Assembly (NCBI RefSeq): GCF_945859705.1
Contig: NC_079134.1
Location: 33,308,576 to 33,372,575, forward strand
Source of the DNA: Episyrphus balteatus
Taxonomy: Eukaryota > Arthropoda > Insecta > Diptera > Syrphidae
Direction: 5' to 3'
DNA: 64,000 nucleotides
Shown: positions 12,486 through 25,371 of the stretch, piece by piece
Layout: each line of letters starts with the position of its first letter
Position numbering within the stretch: position 1 is the first letter of the stretch
Program-made: the position numbers and the translations under genes
The notes under the pieces: generated by a model
Told to the model about the DNA's origin: nothing
The model's input: only the letters and a program-made list of their open reading frames with translations
The model's database searches: none

Positions 12486-14377
12486 AATAAATTGTATTTT
12501 TTCCTCATGAAAAGTGAAATTCAACGTAAAGAAAAAATTTTCAGGCATCAAACAAATATTTTTGTAAATCTTATTTTCTTGTTAAAACTAATGCATTCCA
12601 TTCATTGCAAGTAATGATTATTTTAGTAATTATTTTACTGCTATCTTTTTGTTTTTTACTCTGCAAAATGACACTATACACTCATTCGTTTATTACCAAA
12701 ATGAACAATCATAACTTTGTTTAAGTGTCATATTTTTGAACAGAAATTATATATTTTTTACTACCCCCTACTTAATGGCTTTAACATTTGTGGTGCAATT
12801 TATCCGTCAACTGGAACAGCTTAGTCCCATAAGGTGCACTCAATTATAGTTGTCCCATAACAATCTTCATGGATTTGAGCCAAGGGATTTAATATTAACA
12901 AAAAATTATGACAGCAATTTTAAATAAATCAAAAATATATACACTCAAAAGACAGGAGCGAAAATGCTGCATTTTTTCAGAATCAAAATAACCTCACTTG
13001 TTCTGATGGGTGCTGTTAATGAGTTTCGCGGATTGTATTAGCACGGAAGCGTTATTATATCAGTGAGTGGGTCATAATTTTAGCTCTTTGAACACACCCT
13101 CTCTTCCACATTAAAGAAAGAATTCACGCATCATGCCATTTGGCATGGTGGAAAAATTGCTTTCAGATCTTACAATGTCACGTCGTCAAATTGTCCATCG
13201 GGGGCAGTGCCGGGGTGGTGGAGGAGTTGACTTCTTTCGACCGCTTCTGGCTGATGAAGATGATCAGTGATCCCGAAACAATGATGATGGCTATGATAGC
13301 GTGTTGATGGCATATTTCGCCAATTGAATGGCACAGCCGAACATTTTATTTGTCATCAGCATGGTGAACACTTAACGGAACAAAGGAGTCATTATTGTCG
13401 TTCATTCCACACATTTAATCGAGGTAAACTTTTCCGTCTGGCGCTCTGGATGATGGTATTTTTAAGCAAAAATTATTTTATTTTTATATCGTAAAGAAGA
13501 AAAATGATATTTCTCGGGCATATGGGTTAATAAGATGTGATTTCCATTCCATATATCTATTGAAATTAATTTTTTTTATTAATCTGAATGGGGACCACTT
13601 TAATTCTTTTTTTTTTTTAAGTAGTGGGTAAGCTATCGAGTACTCAATATCTTAAAATACGAAATTACACTTTTTATGTCTCATATTTAAAAGTGTTTAA
13701 TCTCAGTGTCAACAAAATATATGCTAACCAGTTGAATTTTTTTTTCAGTTTTGTATCAATTTAGCGTATTTTATGCTATACGGGTTTTATTATGAAGTTT
13801 TCAACCCTGGGAAGTATTTTTAAAAAGAAAGAAATGATGACTTAATTATGCCACTTTGAATTGTTAAGAGATTTCAAGAAATGTTTTTGATTGGATCGAT
13901 AGAAAATTTTGTATTTCAGTTTAATTGTTTCTATGGAACAAAATGTTACACATACACCACAGTGACCGGAACATTTTTACCTTATGAAACCCTAAATTAT
14001 AGTGTTTTTTTTTTTTTTTTTGATGATGTAAATGCAGATACCAGAAGTGCAATACGGAGAATGCACGTTCGAAAAATTTGTTTTAAATACTTGGTGGGAG
14101 AAAAACCGTTAACCAAAAATAAAGTTGTTTGAATTTGGTTTGGGTTTTGAAGTAAAACACAATCATGTCTTTCTGCCTTCCCATTTCTTTAACAGGTGTT
14201 AGGGTGTGTAACCGCATCTTCTGTTGAAGGAAGACGAAAACCAGGGAATTATTGGCGGTAGAAACCTCTTTTTGTACTGATACAAAAACCTAGCAGTGGT
14301 TCGATATATTTTCTATTTATTCCCCTCATGGCATTAACTTTTTAATAAATAATCCGCATAATTACTAGATTCAGCTT
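12486..14377. other. Non-coding DNA, no gene seen
   Basis: The middle part (about 13080-13460) is less AT-rich and looks unique, with gatgaagatgatcagtgatc-type text, but has no coding frame. The 83-codon frame at 13881 has no domain. Confidence 0.45.
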
Positions 14378-14381
14378 CTAA

Positions 14382-15559
14382 CCCTCTACCGCATACCAAC
14401 CCATATATGGTTTATCGATTTCATATCGATTAATTTCCGTTATATTGCACCAAATGTCAAAAAGAAAAAACTATAATAAAACTACGTCTATTTTTTGTAT
14501 AATAAATCGGTTTTTATTATCAGTAAGAGAGTCGTGATTCTGAAATAAACTCATTGTTTCAAGAGCATGTGTAAAGTGCAAATCAATGAATAAAAGTGTG
14601 TAATTTTCCGGTGTTTTTTCAAAATAAACAAGTAAGTTGCATCCAATTAAAAATAAGTTTCGTATGTATTTATTATACTTTTATATGTTTACGAAGTTTG
14701 TTTTTTGTTTTTATAATAATTTTTGTCTTTTTTTTGCATTTTTTTTCCAAAACACCATAAATGGGTTATCATGCGTTGGCGACATACATTACTGATTTTT
14801 GAACGATTTTTAATTTATTTGTAAAATGAATTCGAAGACTTTCTATAGAAAAATAAGTGTGTAAATGCTATAACTCGTGATGGCTTTCGAAGTGATGATG
14901 ATCTAGCTTAAGATTCTGGCTCTTTTTAACATCAAACAAGCCATCTGAGAGCACTTATATGCAAATCTTGATAACCTACAATGTCACGAAAAAGAAGACG
15001 ACCTTCAACTTTGGCAGGTGATCAAAGCAGAGATGGAACAAAACAAAGGGGAGGGGGTTATACAAGTCACGGAAGTCCATCCCCATCTTATCCCGAAACT
15101 TCAATTCACTCACAACAACTAAGGGCAAAAGTCGTTGAATTCAGTGCCAACTGGAAACATCGACCATATCCCTGAATGGCAAAAAAAAAGGCAAAATGTC
15201 AAATTTGCGGACTGAAGACGTACAATGTGTAGAAAATGGAATGTGTTCTTCTGCTACAATGATAAAAGAAAGAGTTTGAATAAATTCCATGAATAAGAAA
15301 AGTCCATTGTTATAAAAACATACTTTACAAAACATACCTTGAATGCATATTAAACCATATATGGGTTATTAATTTTTTGCTGGAAATCACCTTGCTGCAT
15401 ACTAAAACCCATATATGGTTTATGTTTCCAAAAATTTATATATATGTATGTAAAAAAATAAGAATTTCTATGTAATACCTTTTTTCAACCCCTAATAAAG
15501 CTAAAAAATTGTAAAAAAATTTTGTATATCACTTCGATCATAATTCATGCAGTAGAGGG
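14382..15559 (+). mobile_element. piggyBac-like element, internally deleted
   Basis: Ends are ccctctaccgcat and the inverted atgcagtagaggg (one mismatch), flanked on both sides by direct ctaa (14378-14381, 15560-15563), a one-base variant of the TTAA target. CCCT-type ends and a 4-bp TTAA-like duplication are piggyBac traits. A decayed C-terminal transposase piece lies inside (14981-15296). Three subterminal copies of a gcata...cccatatatggtt motif occur near 14391, 15341 and 15397, partly inverted. At 1178 bp it is about half the length of an autonomous element, so the catalytic region has been lost. Confidence 0.65.
14981..15296 (+). pseudogene. piggyBac-type transposase C-terminal tail, decayed
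   Basis: The frame opens with a basic stretch (MSRKRRRPSTLAG) and runs to an in-frame TGA at 15173. The same frame continues with AKCQICGLKTYNV to a TAG. A +1 shift then gives TMCRKWNVFFCYNDKRKS and LNKFHE, ending at TAA 15294-15296. The order CxxC ... C-K-x-N-V-x-x-C ... F-H matches the cysteine-rich zinc-binding tail of piggyBac transposases, with one expected cysteine replaced by tryptophan. The DDD catalytic part is absent. The assignment rests on motif memory, supported by its place inside CCCT/CTAA ends. Confidence 0.6.
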
Positions 15560-16685
15560 CTAAAGTTGATATACCATAGACTGCAATTTCAAAATTTTCA
15601 AAGAAAAATTGGCAACTTTTGAAATGTTGCATTTGGCGACCTTTTAAACCAAACAGAAATTAGTTGGTTGAACATGAATTAAGCAAAATTTTGTTTTCTT
15701 TATTTATTGCCCGTTGATTTGTACGTGTTCTAAAGTTCAAGTATTTGTTTCGTTTCAAGTAAAAACTCGAGGTTTTAACCAAAAATAACTTTACTACCTA
15801 TATGATGAAGAAGTTCAAAAAAGTTGTTTCCGTCATGACGCTCGTGCTTTTGTGCGTCGTCACTTCCATCTGTACATGAAAGTTGTTTTTTTTTTTTGTA
15901 ATATCTCACTTAAAAAGTTTACCACCCATACAAAATTTTGAGCTCTAAAGCCTGAACTACATAGAAACACAAAGTGAAAAAAAGTTTCTTATTTTTGAAA
16001 TAATTTAAATTTTTAAATGTCACATCAATGAATTTGTTTTTGTTTTTATGTACTTTTGTTCACTTTTTTTTTCCAAATAATTCGGATAGTGGAAATATGG
16101 CGTTGTCATATTTTGAGAAATCTGACATTTTGGTTATTTACGCATATCTTTCTTGAAAACACTCTCGTCTAAGGGGAATATTTTTAAGAAATTTGGCCAC
16201 CTAGGTTTCTATAGACTTATTTTATACCACTGGTGTTTAAAATTTTTCATAAAATACTTTTTTTACATTTTGCATCGAAAAAAAGATTTCAAATTTTTTT
16301 TTAAGGAAAATGTGCAATAGCTATGAAATTTTTAAAGTGTTTATGTACTCATCCAATTATTGTAGAAAATAATAAAAAAAAAAGAAATAAATAAAATTCA
16401 TTCATTCGTGGTTGTAGTGATTAGTGAACGAAAAAATAAGATGATAAAATTTAAAATACACTGAACGAAAAAAATCCAATAAATTTATGAACTGGTTGCG
16501 ATAGAACTTTTTTCTATCTGTTTTTAGAACAGTTTGCCAGGTTGCCCATTCTCTATCGGACACCCTGTATTATATTCGGACCTATTCTAAACAAAAATTA
16601 CCAGGGAAATGGTTTTGGGAGAAGGGCTCCAATCGGAAAAATGGTGAAAATTTCCATTTTGTTTTTGCTTTCCCCATATTCTTAA
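15560..16685. other. Non-coding DNA with a family A fragment
   Basis: About 15770-15900 reads in reverse like the middle of family A (tatgatgaagaagttcaaaaa, then ttccatctgtacatg). A lone mariner-type end, ggacaccctgta, lies at 16558-16569 with no partner found upstream. Otherwise AT-rich and gene-free. Confidence 0.45.
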
Positions 16686-17390
16686 GGGGGGGGGGGGGGA
16701 AATCCCTCTGGACGACAGCTTTTTCAATAATTTTTTTTGGAAAACTGAAAGCATTTATTCAACTTTGGAAAAGTATGTGATATTATTGACATTATAAAGT
16801 ATTGATAATATTTTTTTTGAAGTACAAAAAAAACAAAATGGCGGCTCTACAGCTCTTTAAAGTTGACGCCTCGAATTTGCGCCGTGCAATGCCTAGGTCT
16901 AGAAAATTATTTATAATCAAAAAAGAAATTGATTCCCAATAAAATATATTTATGCGCATTGCATGAACCTAAATTTAGTAAAAAAACAGTGTAAAATAAA
17001 AACTAGAGACCAAAAAAAACGAAAAAACACATTGTTTTTTGATAAACAAATTGTTAAAAAAAATATTTATTGTGAAAATTTTATTGAACTTTCTTGCAAT
17101 GGCCAATGAATTCACGAGTAATTTGCAATTTATTTCAAGTCGATAGCTTAATTAGTTTTTGAGTTACGTTGCACGGCGTGGAAAAAAACGCGTTTCGAGA
17201 AAAATGCGTTTAAAGTTATCGTTTTTGTACTGTGGTAGGTTCGGAACGCTGGGTATCGGGACTATCTAGGGACTTTTGAGGCTTTATTTAAGCTTAAAAC
17301 CACTGAAAATAGTTTTTTCAGTTGATAAATGAATGTACAAGGCAAAAAAAAATAATGCAAAAATAAAAAATTCCAGAGGGATTTCCCCCC
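16686..17390. mobile_element. TTAA-flanked inverted-repeat element with G-run end
   Basis: The left end is 14 G then aaatccctctgga, and the right end is the inverted tccagagggatttcccccc. TTAA flanks both (16682-16685, 17391-17394). An internal inverted pair gccgtgcaa/ttgcacggc lies at about 16880 and 17165. The TTAA target suggests piggyBac-type transposition, but the ends begin with G rather than C, so the family is open. No coding frame. Confidence 0.6.
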
Positions 17391-17394
17391 TTAA

Positions 17395-19120
17395 CCATTG
17401 AAGAACAAAATTCAAGCTAAAAAAATAATGAAATTTCAAGAGCTTTTCAGTTGGGAGTTTTTTTTTCAGAATAGGGCTGATTATGACGATTACAACTCAA
17501 CTTCAACTTTTTGAATCGTTATAGGTACCTAAGAAAATGGTGTGTCTTAAGAAAAAAAGTGTTATGACACTTTTTATATATAATAACCTGGTCTACAATT
17601 CTTGCATTGAAAATTTTTTGACAAGACTTACCGTTTTGCTGAAAATCGTGAAAACCCATTTTTTGTGACCTTTGACCCCAAGTAAAATTTTTTCCAGTTC
17701 TCGGATCGATGAGGACTTTTTAGATTTAACTTACGATGGTGTTTCTAACAATCCTACCGACTTTCAGCTTGCTGGGAATTAATGTAACCTCGGATGTCTA
17801 AATTGACCGGACTATAGGTACTTTTAGAAATTCGATAGAATTTTATTTTGACACGATTAAAACTTTATTTTTATAGAACTTTCTTCGAATAATTTTTTTT
17901 TTAAACACTAACGTGACAAAAACCTAACCACCTGTAATTTCTCAAAAATAAAGCAATTACGTCCTGAGATTGAAAACTTAATCAGCTCATTAGTTCGAAT
18001 TCCATGCTCCATGCAATCAATTGAGGCATTTTGTTGCTTTAATTAAACCCAAGCGCACCAGTTCAACAAATCACGTTGACATTTCCCCCAATCAGCTTGT
18101 AAATATAAAACTGAAAAACAAAAAAAAAATCATTATCCACACAACTTTCTAAAAACCAGCCGAAACATCCGGTATGAGAAATGATTCCACCATAAATCTG
18201 TCCCTTTTCTCATGCGGCACCAAAAAATAAACCAAAAGTAAAAATGAGATACGTTTGACATCATTCGTGCATTTGTCCCGGGAACAAAATGTCGACCACC
18301 ACAACATTCCCCATTCAACTTCCCTCCCCCAACCATGACCCAAAATGTGTTGATTCAAAAGTCCAAAAATAAGAAAACACTTCCTCTGAATCTGTGTATA
18401 TGTGTGTTTTTTCGTGGTCCTGATGGCTTAGTTCCGTGCCGCCACCATTGCCATCGACGCCATGTCACCAAGGGTATCTTCCTCCACATTATATCAACGA
18501 GTATAAACGTAGAATTCGACTAATTTCAATATTTCTCTTCTGCTACTTCTGGCAGTAGCCACAAAAAGAACACATCACGAAATGACTTCTTTTTTTTTTT
18601 GTAATTCCCGAACGCATTTGTCGCGTTCATGTTCATCGGTCCAACATCCAACTCCAAAAACTTTGTGATTTGGCTTCAGAGGATGACACGGTGAGGCGTT
18701 AGTGGTGGTGACCGACGACGATGGCGACGATTATGCATATCTATCTTGGAAATATGGCATTTGCGTCCCGTACATGACATCAGTCGGAAATTTGTCACTT
18801 TTTCGGATGGGAGCACATTCAGCACTCGTTTTCTGTATTCCCGATGACGATGACAACCACCCAACCTAAATAGGAGCAAAATAACAGCCTCGTCATGTTC
18901 ATGGTGTTCCTATGTATTTTCCTTTTTTTTTTTTTGCGATTCTGCCCGTAATGGAAGTGTTGCTTTAATTTTTTGTTTGACAACGTCCATTTTTATGAAG
19001 TAAATTATCGTATTCTCAAAAAACAAAATAAAAACACATAATTAAAAGATAGAATTTCTTCATTTAGAGGTCAAACATTTAAAATATCCCGGTGACAAAA
19101 AATTTTAATGTATTGTTTTT
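17395..19120. other. Non-coding DNA, no gene seen
   Basis: About 17580-17830 is AT-rich and of unknown origin. About 18130-18900 is less AT-rich, unique-looking, with CGACGATGG triplets. Open frames there overlap on both strands and lack domains. Confidence 0.45.
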
Positions 19121-20052
19121 ACTTGCCATATAGGTACTTGAGATAACATTTTTCCATGACATTACGATAGTTGAGAATGCCAAAAAAGTGGGTCCCGGAA
19201 GTCCGTCTGTCTGTCTGTCTGTATACGAAGCTACAGCCTAAACGGATGGACCGATTAATGTCAAACTTGGTATTTAGCGTTATTTGGCAACTCCCCAGAG
19301 GGTTTTTTGGAATTAATTTTTCTGGACCAAAAATAACGGTACTTGTCATATACCGATTTTAGTAAAGTTGAAATTGCTCAAAAACGGCTCCAACGATTTT
19401 GTTTAAAAAATTAAATAGAAAGTTTTTAGATAAGGTCTACCTTCTAATGAAAAAAATTTTGTTCGAAAATCATTATTAAGAGTACCTGCAATAGAACCGT
19501 TTTTTTTTTTTTAATCCGATTTGCTCCGAAACTGCTTATTCGATTTCAACGAAACTTTTTGTGAAGAAGCATTTATATAAGCCAAAAATAAAATTTCGAA
19601 AAAAATAATTTTTGGATTTAAAAAAAAAATTTGAAAATTTTTTTTTCAAAAATCAAATTTTTGAAAACGGGATATTGAATTTTTTTGAAATTTTGTTTTT
19701 AGGTGTTGATTAGTGATTTCTACAAAATGGCATACCAATTTTATTTTAAAACTTTTTTCCAAAAAATTATTTATAAACAATTATTTAAAAAAAAAACGCC
19801 TCTAACGATTTTGAAAATTTTTTTTCTAAAAATGCACCTTAATATATCAAATAAAACTGCATACTTGTTTTGGAGGGCAATTTGATTTCAGATTTTATTT
19901 TATTTTTTTTTTTAAACGAATTTTATATTTTTTTTCAATATTTTTTTTGTTTGTTTTTTATATACCTACATTTCCCAAATTTCTATATAAAAAGTCTTAA
20001 AAATTTAAGCAACTTGAACTCTAAGAGCAAGTTCGTGCGACCCAGTCGTGCA
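19121..20052 (-). mobile_element. Dispersed repeat family A, copy 2 (uninterrupted)
   Basis: Read on the minus strand it starts tgcacgactgggtcgcacga and ends tatatggcaagt followed by A's, matching the ends of copies 1 and 3. It contains the conserved block aatgccaaaaaagtgggtcc with a gtctgtctgtctgtct microsatellite (19203-19220). At 932 bp with no nested insertion it is the best reference copy in the window. No long coding frame. Confidence 0.65.
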
Positions 20053-20297
20053 TTTTATTTTTTATCATAGTAGTTTAGACACCAGTAGTTTTAAATTAAG
20101 TTTTCACCTTTGAAAGACCTAGGCTAACAACGGAGTGTACAAATCTAGGACTTTTGTTTTCATTTTTTGCTCATAGCGTTTAAAAGATGAAACGAAATAC
20201 AGTCCCTGCAAGCTCCCCTACTCCTACATGGTTAAAAGAAGAGAATAGGTAAAAGACTTTGCTGGTAATTTGGACCTGGGCCCTATAATCCCTATAA

Positions 20298-21445
20298 TTG
20301 CACCAACCAGTTTGCACTTTGCATTTTGCAACTTTGCAAAATAATACTTTTCTGCTTAGTAAAAGTGCAAAGTGTTGCACCAAAAATTAAAAGTTCCCCA
20401 CTTTGCACTATGCAATTTTTGATCTTTTTTTTTTGCAAAGCAAAAAAGACTGACGTTGCACCAATTAAAAATGGAACTTTGCGTTGTTTGACCATTTGCA
20501 AAGCAAAGCAGTAAATAGTTTCAACTTTTTTTCGTTGTTAAAAAGATTGAAATCTTCTTTTTTTACTTTAACAACTATTATTTTGAAATATTGTTGTACT
20601 TTACTTTATCATTTGTTATTTTTTTGGTTAAAGTTACTTAGACTGTTGAAAATAATATAATTATAAATATCAATACAATATCATAATTTCAACTTTAAAT
20701 TCCAATCATTTCTTGAATGCACATAATTTTGAATAAGGTGGTTGTAAATTCTAGAGGAGGCTATGTGGCCATAAAGCAGAGGTGCGTTATTTATTCAACC
20801 ATAGTTTATCTATGTTTATAATATCGAACTATGGTCTTTTGTTTAGTCACAATTTGTAACTATTTGACAGCTGAACATCGTTCCTTAAATCCTTTTGAAG
20901 TGTCAAATAGTCACGATTCGTAACTATTTAAAATGGAATTTTTGAAATTTTATGATGGGAGAAAATTTATTTTGAATATAAACATGACTTTCGGTTATAA
21001 TAATGGAATTGGCATTAGTATAAAAAAAAATTGGTCGTTTGACAGTTTAACATTATCTAACAACTAATAGTTCCTAAATGATTTGTAAAAAGAACACAAC
21101 AAATTCTAACAATGCAACATCAACTTGTTTTCACATACTTACCCTAGTTAAATATTCTTAATAGTTAATTATTCCTAATTTAAAAATTTATTCTCAATTT
21201 AACATCACTCATGTAACTTACTTTACAATTCATCTTCAAAAAGTTGTCAAAGCGATTCATTTTAAATCATCATTTCATATACCCGAACTTTACACGAAAA
21301 ATGGCCATCCGCAAATCAAATTTTGTCGTCGCATATTATTGCAAAACTTTGCAGAATTTGAACTGGAAAGCGCAAAGTTTTTTTGTTTGGTGCAACGAAA
21401 TCAAAGAATACTTTGCAAATTGGCAAAACTTTGAGCTTTTTAGAA
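20298..21445. repeat. TTTGCAAAG-rich degenerate inverted repeat
   Basis: Left text ttgcaccaaccagtttgc and right text gtttggtgcaacg form an imperfect inverted pair, and gcaaag/ctttgc is reiterated between 20310-20510 and 21340-21440. A second small inverted pair of agtcacaatttgtaactat type occurs at about 20845-20930. It probably represents one or more decayed MITEs; boundaries are uncertain. Confidence 0.4.
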
Positions 21446-22016
21446 AAGTACTTTTTTTTTTTCGACAATGGAAAAATAAAAATCGGGAAGCCTCTGAAGA
21501 TTGCTCGTTTTTTACGAAAATCGATATTTTACGAGTCGTTAGAACCCATCTGAATTGACTTAATCTTTTTCATTTCATCAGGTCTCTAGAACCTGATCTG
21601 ATCCCCTATTTTGAGTCGTCAATGGAAAAACCGAAATCGGGAAGGCTCCGAAAAATGCACATTTTCGCAAAAAATCAGATTTTTTAAATTGTGTAAAATC
21701 CCGCCCAGAACAAATTTCTTTTACAACTTGTTTGTATTTGCTAAATTTGTTAGAACCTATTTGAACCTTAAAAGCTATGGAGCACTCAAACTGAGAACTT
21801 TTCTGTAATAATGACTACGTTTATGGGGGATTTAAGAAAATGCTACTTTGACATCCCCTGTCCCATTTAAATAGAAATTTAAATTCCAATACTATACTTT
21901 AAAACTTCGTTAATGATTTAGTTTGTATATAATACACTAACCTTTGTAAATGCATTTAATTTATGTCGATATCTTATTTCAATCCTTAGATATTTGGCAT
22001 TTAGGTGTTTCCATAA
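21446..22016. other. Non-coding DNA, no gene seen
   Basis: Two related segments (about 21460-21560 and 21610-21700) share tcgacaatggaaaaataaaaatcgg-like text, a loose direct repeat. No supported gene. Confidence 0.4.
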
Positions 22017-22200
22017 TTCTTGCCCATGCTTATTTTTTTTTTTAACTTTACCTGCAGACGGTTTTCTTAAATACCTTTCAATCTTTTGATTTGCACAAAC
22101 TTATGTTTATAATATTGTTAAATTCATAAAAATAAATCGTTAAACGGTATAATTATTACGCCATTTTGACTTCGAAATAAAAATTTAGCATGGGCAAGAA
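22017..22200. mobile_element. Short MITE with TTCTTGCCCATGCT ends
   Basis: The 14-bp inverted ends ttcttgcccatgct (22017-22030) and agcatgggcaagaa (22187-22200) are perfect. The element abuts the 3' part of a family A fragment, into which it probably inserted. No clear TSD beyond one base. Confidence 0.6.
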
Positions 22201-22273
22201 ATTGAAATTGTTATCTCGAGTTCGATTTTTTTTACGAATCCTAAACTTGCCCTATAGTACCTATATCGCAAGT
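22201..22273 (+). mobile_element. Family A, 3' end fragment
   Basis: The string ttatctcgagttcgat, then acgaatcctaaacttg, then cgcaagt plus an A run matches 56493-56549 closely. Only the distal end is recognisable. Confidence 0.6.
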
Positions 22274-24443
22274 AAAAAAAAGTATCACATTATGTTTAAA
22301 AGAGCACAAGTCCAAAAGTCCAAAAAGTCCACATTATTTGGTCAGCAATTCAAGAATATTTATCAACTCTTATTTTGTTTTTTAATAAAAGTAATAAATA
22401 TTGCGTATACACCACAGTGACTTTTAGAATTAAGCTTTATATTCATACAAGGTTTCAAATCGCTTTAATCGTTGCCAGCCAGTGTTCCGTTTAACGTATT
22501 AACTTTAACTCATTATTTCTTCTAATTCACTTTTTATGACCAGAACTGCCTTGAGCCCTCCATCTACGATCTACATGACTAGTTTAGTATAGTTTTATTG
22601 ACTTCAAAATTTTAATTCTATTTACAATTTCATTTTTAAGTTTATCTTAAGTCTCAAATTGGTTTGGTCGATGGCCGACTACCAGTCTATATGACTATAT
22701 AGCAAGTATCATGATAATAAAACATAAATGCTTAACTGGTACCTATTTGAAATAGATTTCTTGGCAAGTGCCATTTTACAATTTTTTTTTTTACTTAAAC
22801 ATTAACATGCAACAAGATGTTCAACCAAAGGACATTTAAAAAAGAGTCATCCATTTTATCAATTGCCACCCGGCCAAAAAAAAGCCAACTGTTCAAACAA
22901 AAGCAATTAAACGAAAATTAAGTTCTTGTCTCAATGTGTTGCTGTGTGCTGCCAATGACTAAACTGCTGGTTGATCTGTGGTCACGGAATAATGTGTATA
23001 TATGTATATTTTTTGACAGCACATCTGCATTTTTGCCAGAGATATTTTTAGGTGCTTTTTTTCTTCCAGTTGTGGTCAAAATAAAAAAAATGTAAAGTAA
23101 TGAAAGCTACATTTTGGGGAAAATATAGTTTTCAATGAGTCAGTAATGTGGTTTAAATATCAAGAAAAATGAAATAAGCTCCACACCTTTAACTATTTAT
23201 GATGAAACGATTGGTAGGTTACCATAACTACCACAACAAAGAAACAATATTCTTATCATTAGCAACACTACCTACTAGACTATAAAGGATTTGTCAGCAA
23301 TTAATGTCCTCGTGCTCCTGACAGGTTCACTAATCATTTTATATCTTTCTTTTGTAGACATTTCCGAAGAGTGTGTCATCTTGCCTTGTAGCCTTTTGAC
23401 CCTCCTCTGTTTCTGCCACAAAAATTTGCTTGCAAATTCCCTGAATTGTTGCATTGTAAACACCTTGCACTCTGGGGTTTCAGTTTCAATTTCAATTTTC
23501 CTTGCTACACGTGTACAAATGTTGAACTCATGATGATGATCAGCCAACAAAAAAAAAGTATCTACTTGTGGTTGTGGACAGTTGATGTAGCAATGGAGGG
23601 TTTGCAGAGAGTCTTTTTTCGTATACAAAAGGACTTAAGCCGACATTGTTCTGACAGCGGTGGCAAAACGCATCCGTGCAGCAGTCAATTCGGCTGTCAT
23701 AAAAATAAGTAACTGTCATTAATTATGTGCTCCTTTGCAGGACCAAGAATCGCCCAAGTATATAGTAAAAGGAGTCTTATATTTACTGGCTTTGTAGTAC
23801 TTTGTTGCCCCTTTGACAGCACGCGTAGTCTTACACGCGCTGCTGCAAATCAATTTGACGTTTTTTTTTCTGTTGGTCTTGTCTCAATATGCTTGCTGTT
23901 CGCGCTACGCAGTTTCAATTAATTTACATTGGCGCGATAGCGATGTAAAATTGCATGCGTATAAAGACATGTAATTAGAGGTGCTTTTGGGAATATAAGT
24001 TACTTCATGGTTATTATAATAATTATTTCGGAATTTTTTTTTGTTGTTGTTGGTTAAGTTCAATTACATACATTGCAGTTAAACATGAAAGAAGGTGCAT
24101 TTGCCAGAGTACTTTCATTGATTTTAATATTTTGACACCTGACCGTTGGGTTTTTTGAGTTATTCGATGCACGCATCACACCGCACAGTTGCTCGACCAA
24201 ATACAATGCATTTTATTGAATATTCAGCTGGTATAGGAAATTTTGGAAATTAAAATTTTTAATTGGATCAATTTAAGCCCTAAAGGGACTAATTGTTATT
24301 TGCAACATAGTTATGCGCGGGTATGCCATATCAAGGTTAATAGGTACTTAGTTGTTAATTTAAAAGTAACTAGTGACGACTGAATTATTTTTTGGTCGTT
24401 TTTCAAGTCGGCTTAATACTTTTTTATTATATTGGTAGTGCCC
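22274..24443. other. Unique-looking non-coding DNA, no gene supported
   Basis: This stretch is less repetitive and has some GC-richer patches (about 22850-23060, 23280-23960). A 117-codon minus-strand frame at 23275-23628 is the most protein-like in the region, but it overlaps plus-strand frames of similar quality and has no domain I know. It may be host intron or intergenic DNA. Confidence 0.4.
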
Positions 24444-25370
24444 AGCCAAGTTCTCTAGCAACTTTGGCACTACACCCTTATTTACAGGAAACAACTAAGG
24501 CCATTTTCGACCCCCCTCCAACTTCTATACCAAATATGTCAGAAATTTCAAACTCGATCCATTTGTTGAACTAGTCGAAAACAAACTCCTTACGAAATTT
24601 CAGCTACCTAGGATCAGTAGTTCCTGAGATATAGGGCTTCAAATATCTCAAAAACCGTAACTGACTGACTGACTGACTGAATGATTCACTCACTGACAGA
24701 TCATCAAAATTATGGAGAACTTCCCGCTATCGTAGAAACTTGTAATTTGGCACAGTGATGGGGGTTGAGGTGCATACAAAGGAAAAAATCGAAAATTTGA
24801 GATTTTCAATTCAGGGGGCGTGGTAACCGCCCATTTTCGCTAAATTGTCATCAAATATTTTAGAGCACTTCTAACTATCGTAGAATCTTGAAACTTGGTA
24901 GAATGATAGAACTGGTGGTTTATACAAAGGAAAAAATTTAAAATTTGAGAATTTTAGACAGGGGGCGTGGTAACCGCCCATTTTCAATAAATTTTATCAA
25001 ATTTTTTAGAGCACTTCTGATCATCGTAGAATCTTGAAACTTTGGTAGAATGGTAAAGCTCGTAAGTTATACAAAGGAAAAAATTTAAAATTTGAGAATT
25101 TTGAATAGAGGGTGGCAACCGCCCATTTCTGCTGAATTTGCATCAAATATTATAGAGCATTTCTAACTGTCATAGAACCTTAAAATTTGGTAGAATGGTA
25201 GACCTGGTAGTTTAAACAAAAGAAAAAATTTAAAATTTAAGAATTTTAGACAAGGGGTGTGGTAACCGCCCATTTTCTCTGAGTGTGTATCAATTATAGA
25301 GATTTAAAGTTCTACAGCAATACCTTGCAAAAAGTAGTGAAATCACAACAAAAACATTACTGTTAAAAAA
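24444..25370 (+). mobile_element. Dispersed repeat family C, copy 1
   Basis: Starts agccaagttctctagcaac and ends acattactgttaaaa. A second copy in the same orientation lies at 30080-30562, on the other side of the satellite. It contains a short tgac microsatellite (24661-24680) and a variable tandem region (24712-25285). No coding frame. The family is not assigned. Confidence 0.65.
24712..25285 (+). repeat. Four tandem units of about 145-150 bp inside family C
   Basis: Units start near 24712, 24863, 25009 and 25154 with gagcacttctaactatcgtag or a variant. Each contains aaggaaaaaat and ends with a gggggcgtggtaaccgccca block, partly degraded in unit 3. Family C copy 2 has a single unit, so the copies differ in repeat number. 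Confidence 0.75.
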
Positions 25371-25371
25371 A

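Noticed and set aside
16558..16569. Complete mariner MITE ending ggacaccctgta
   Set aside because: No matching inverted end could be found upstream within a reasonable distance.
20298..21445. A single MITE with TTGCACCAA ends
   Set aside because: The inverted ends are too degenerate and the internal TTTGC reiteration too general to fix boundaries, so it is kept only as a low-confidence repeat.
23275..23628. 117-codon minus-strand frame with mixed, protein-like composition
   Set aside because: It overlaps plus-strand frames of 80 and 88 codons, has no recognisable domain, and no splice or start context supports it.
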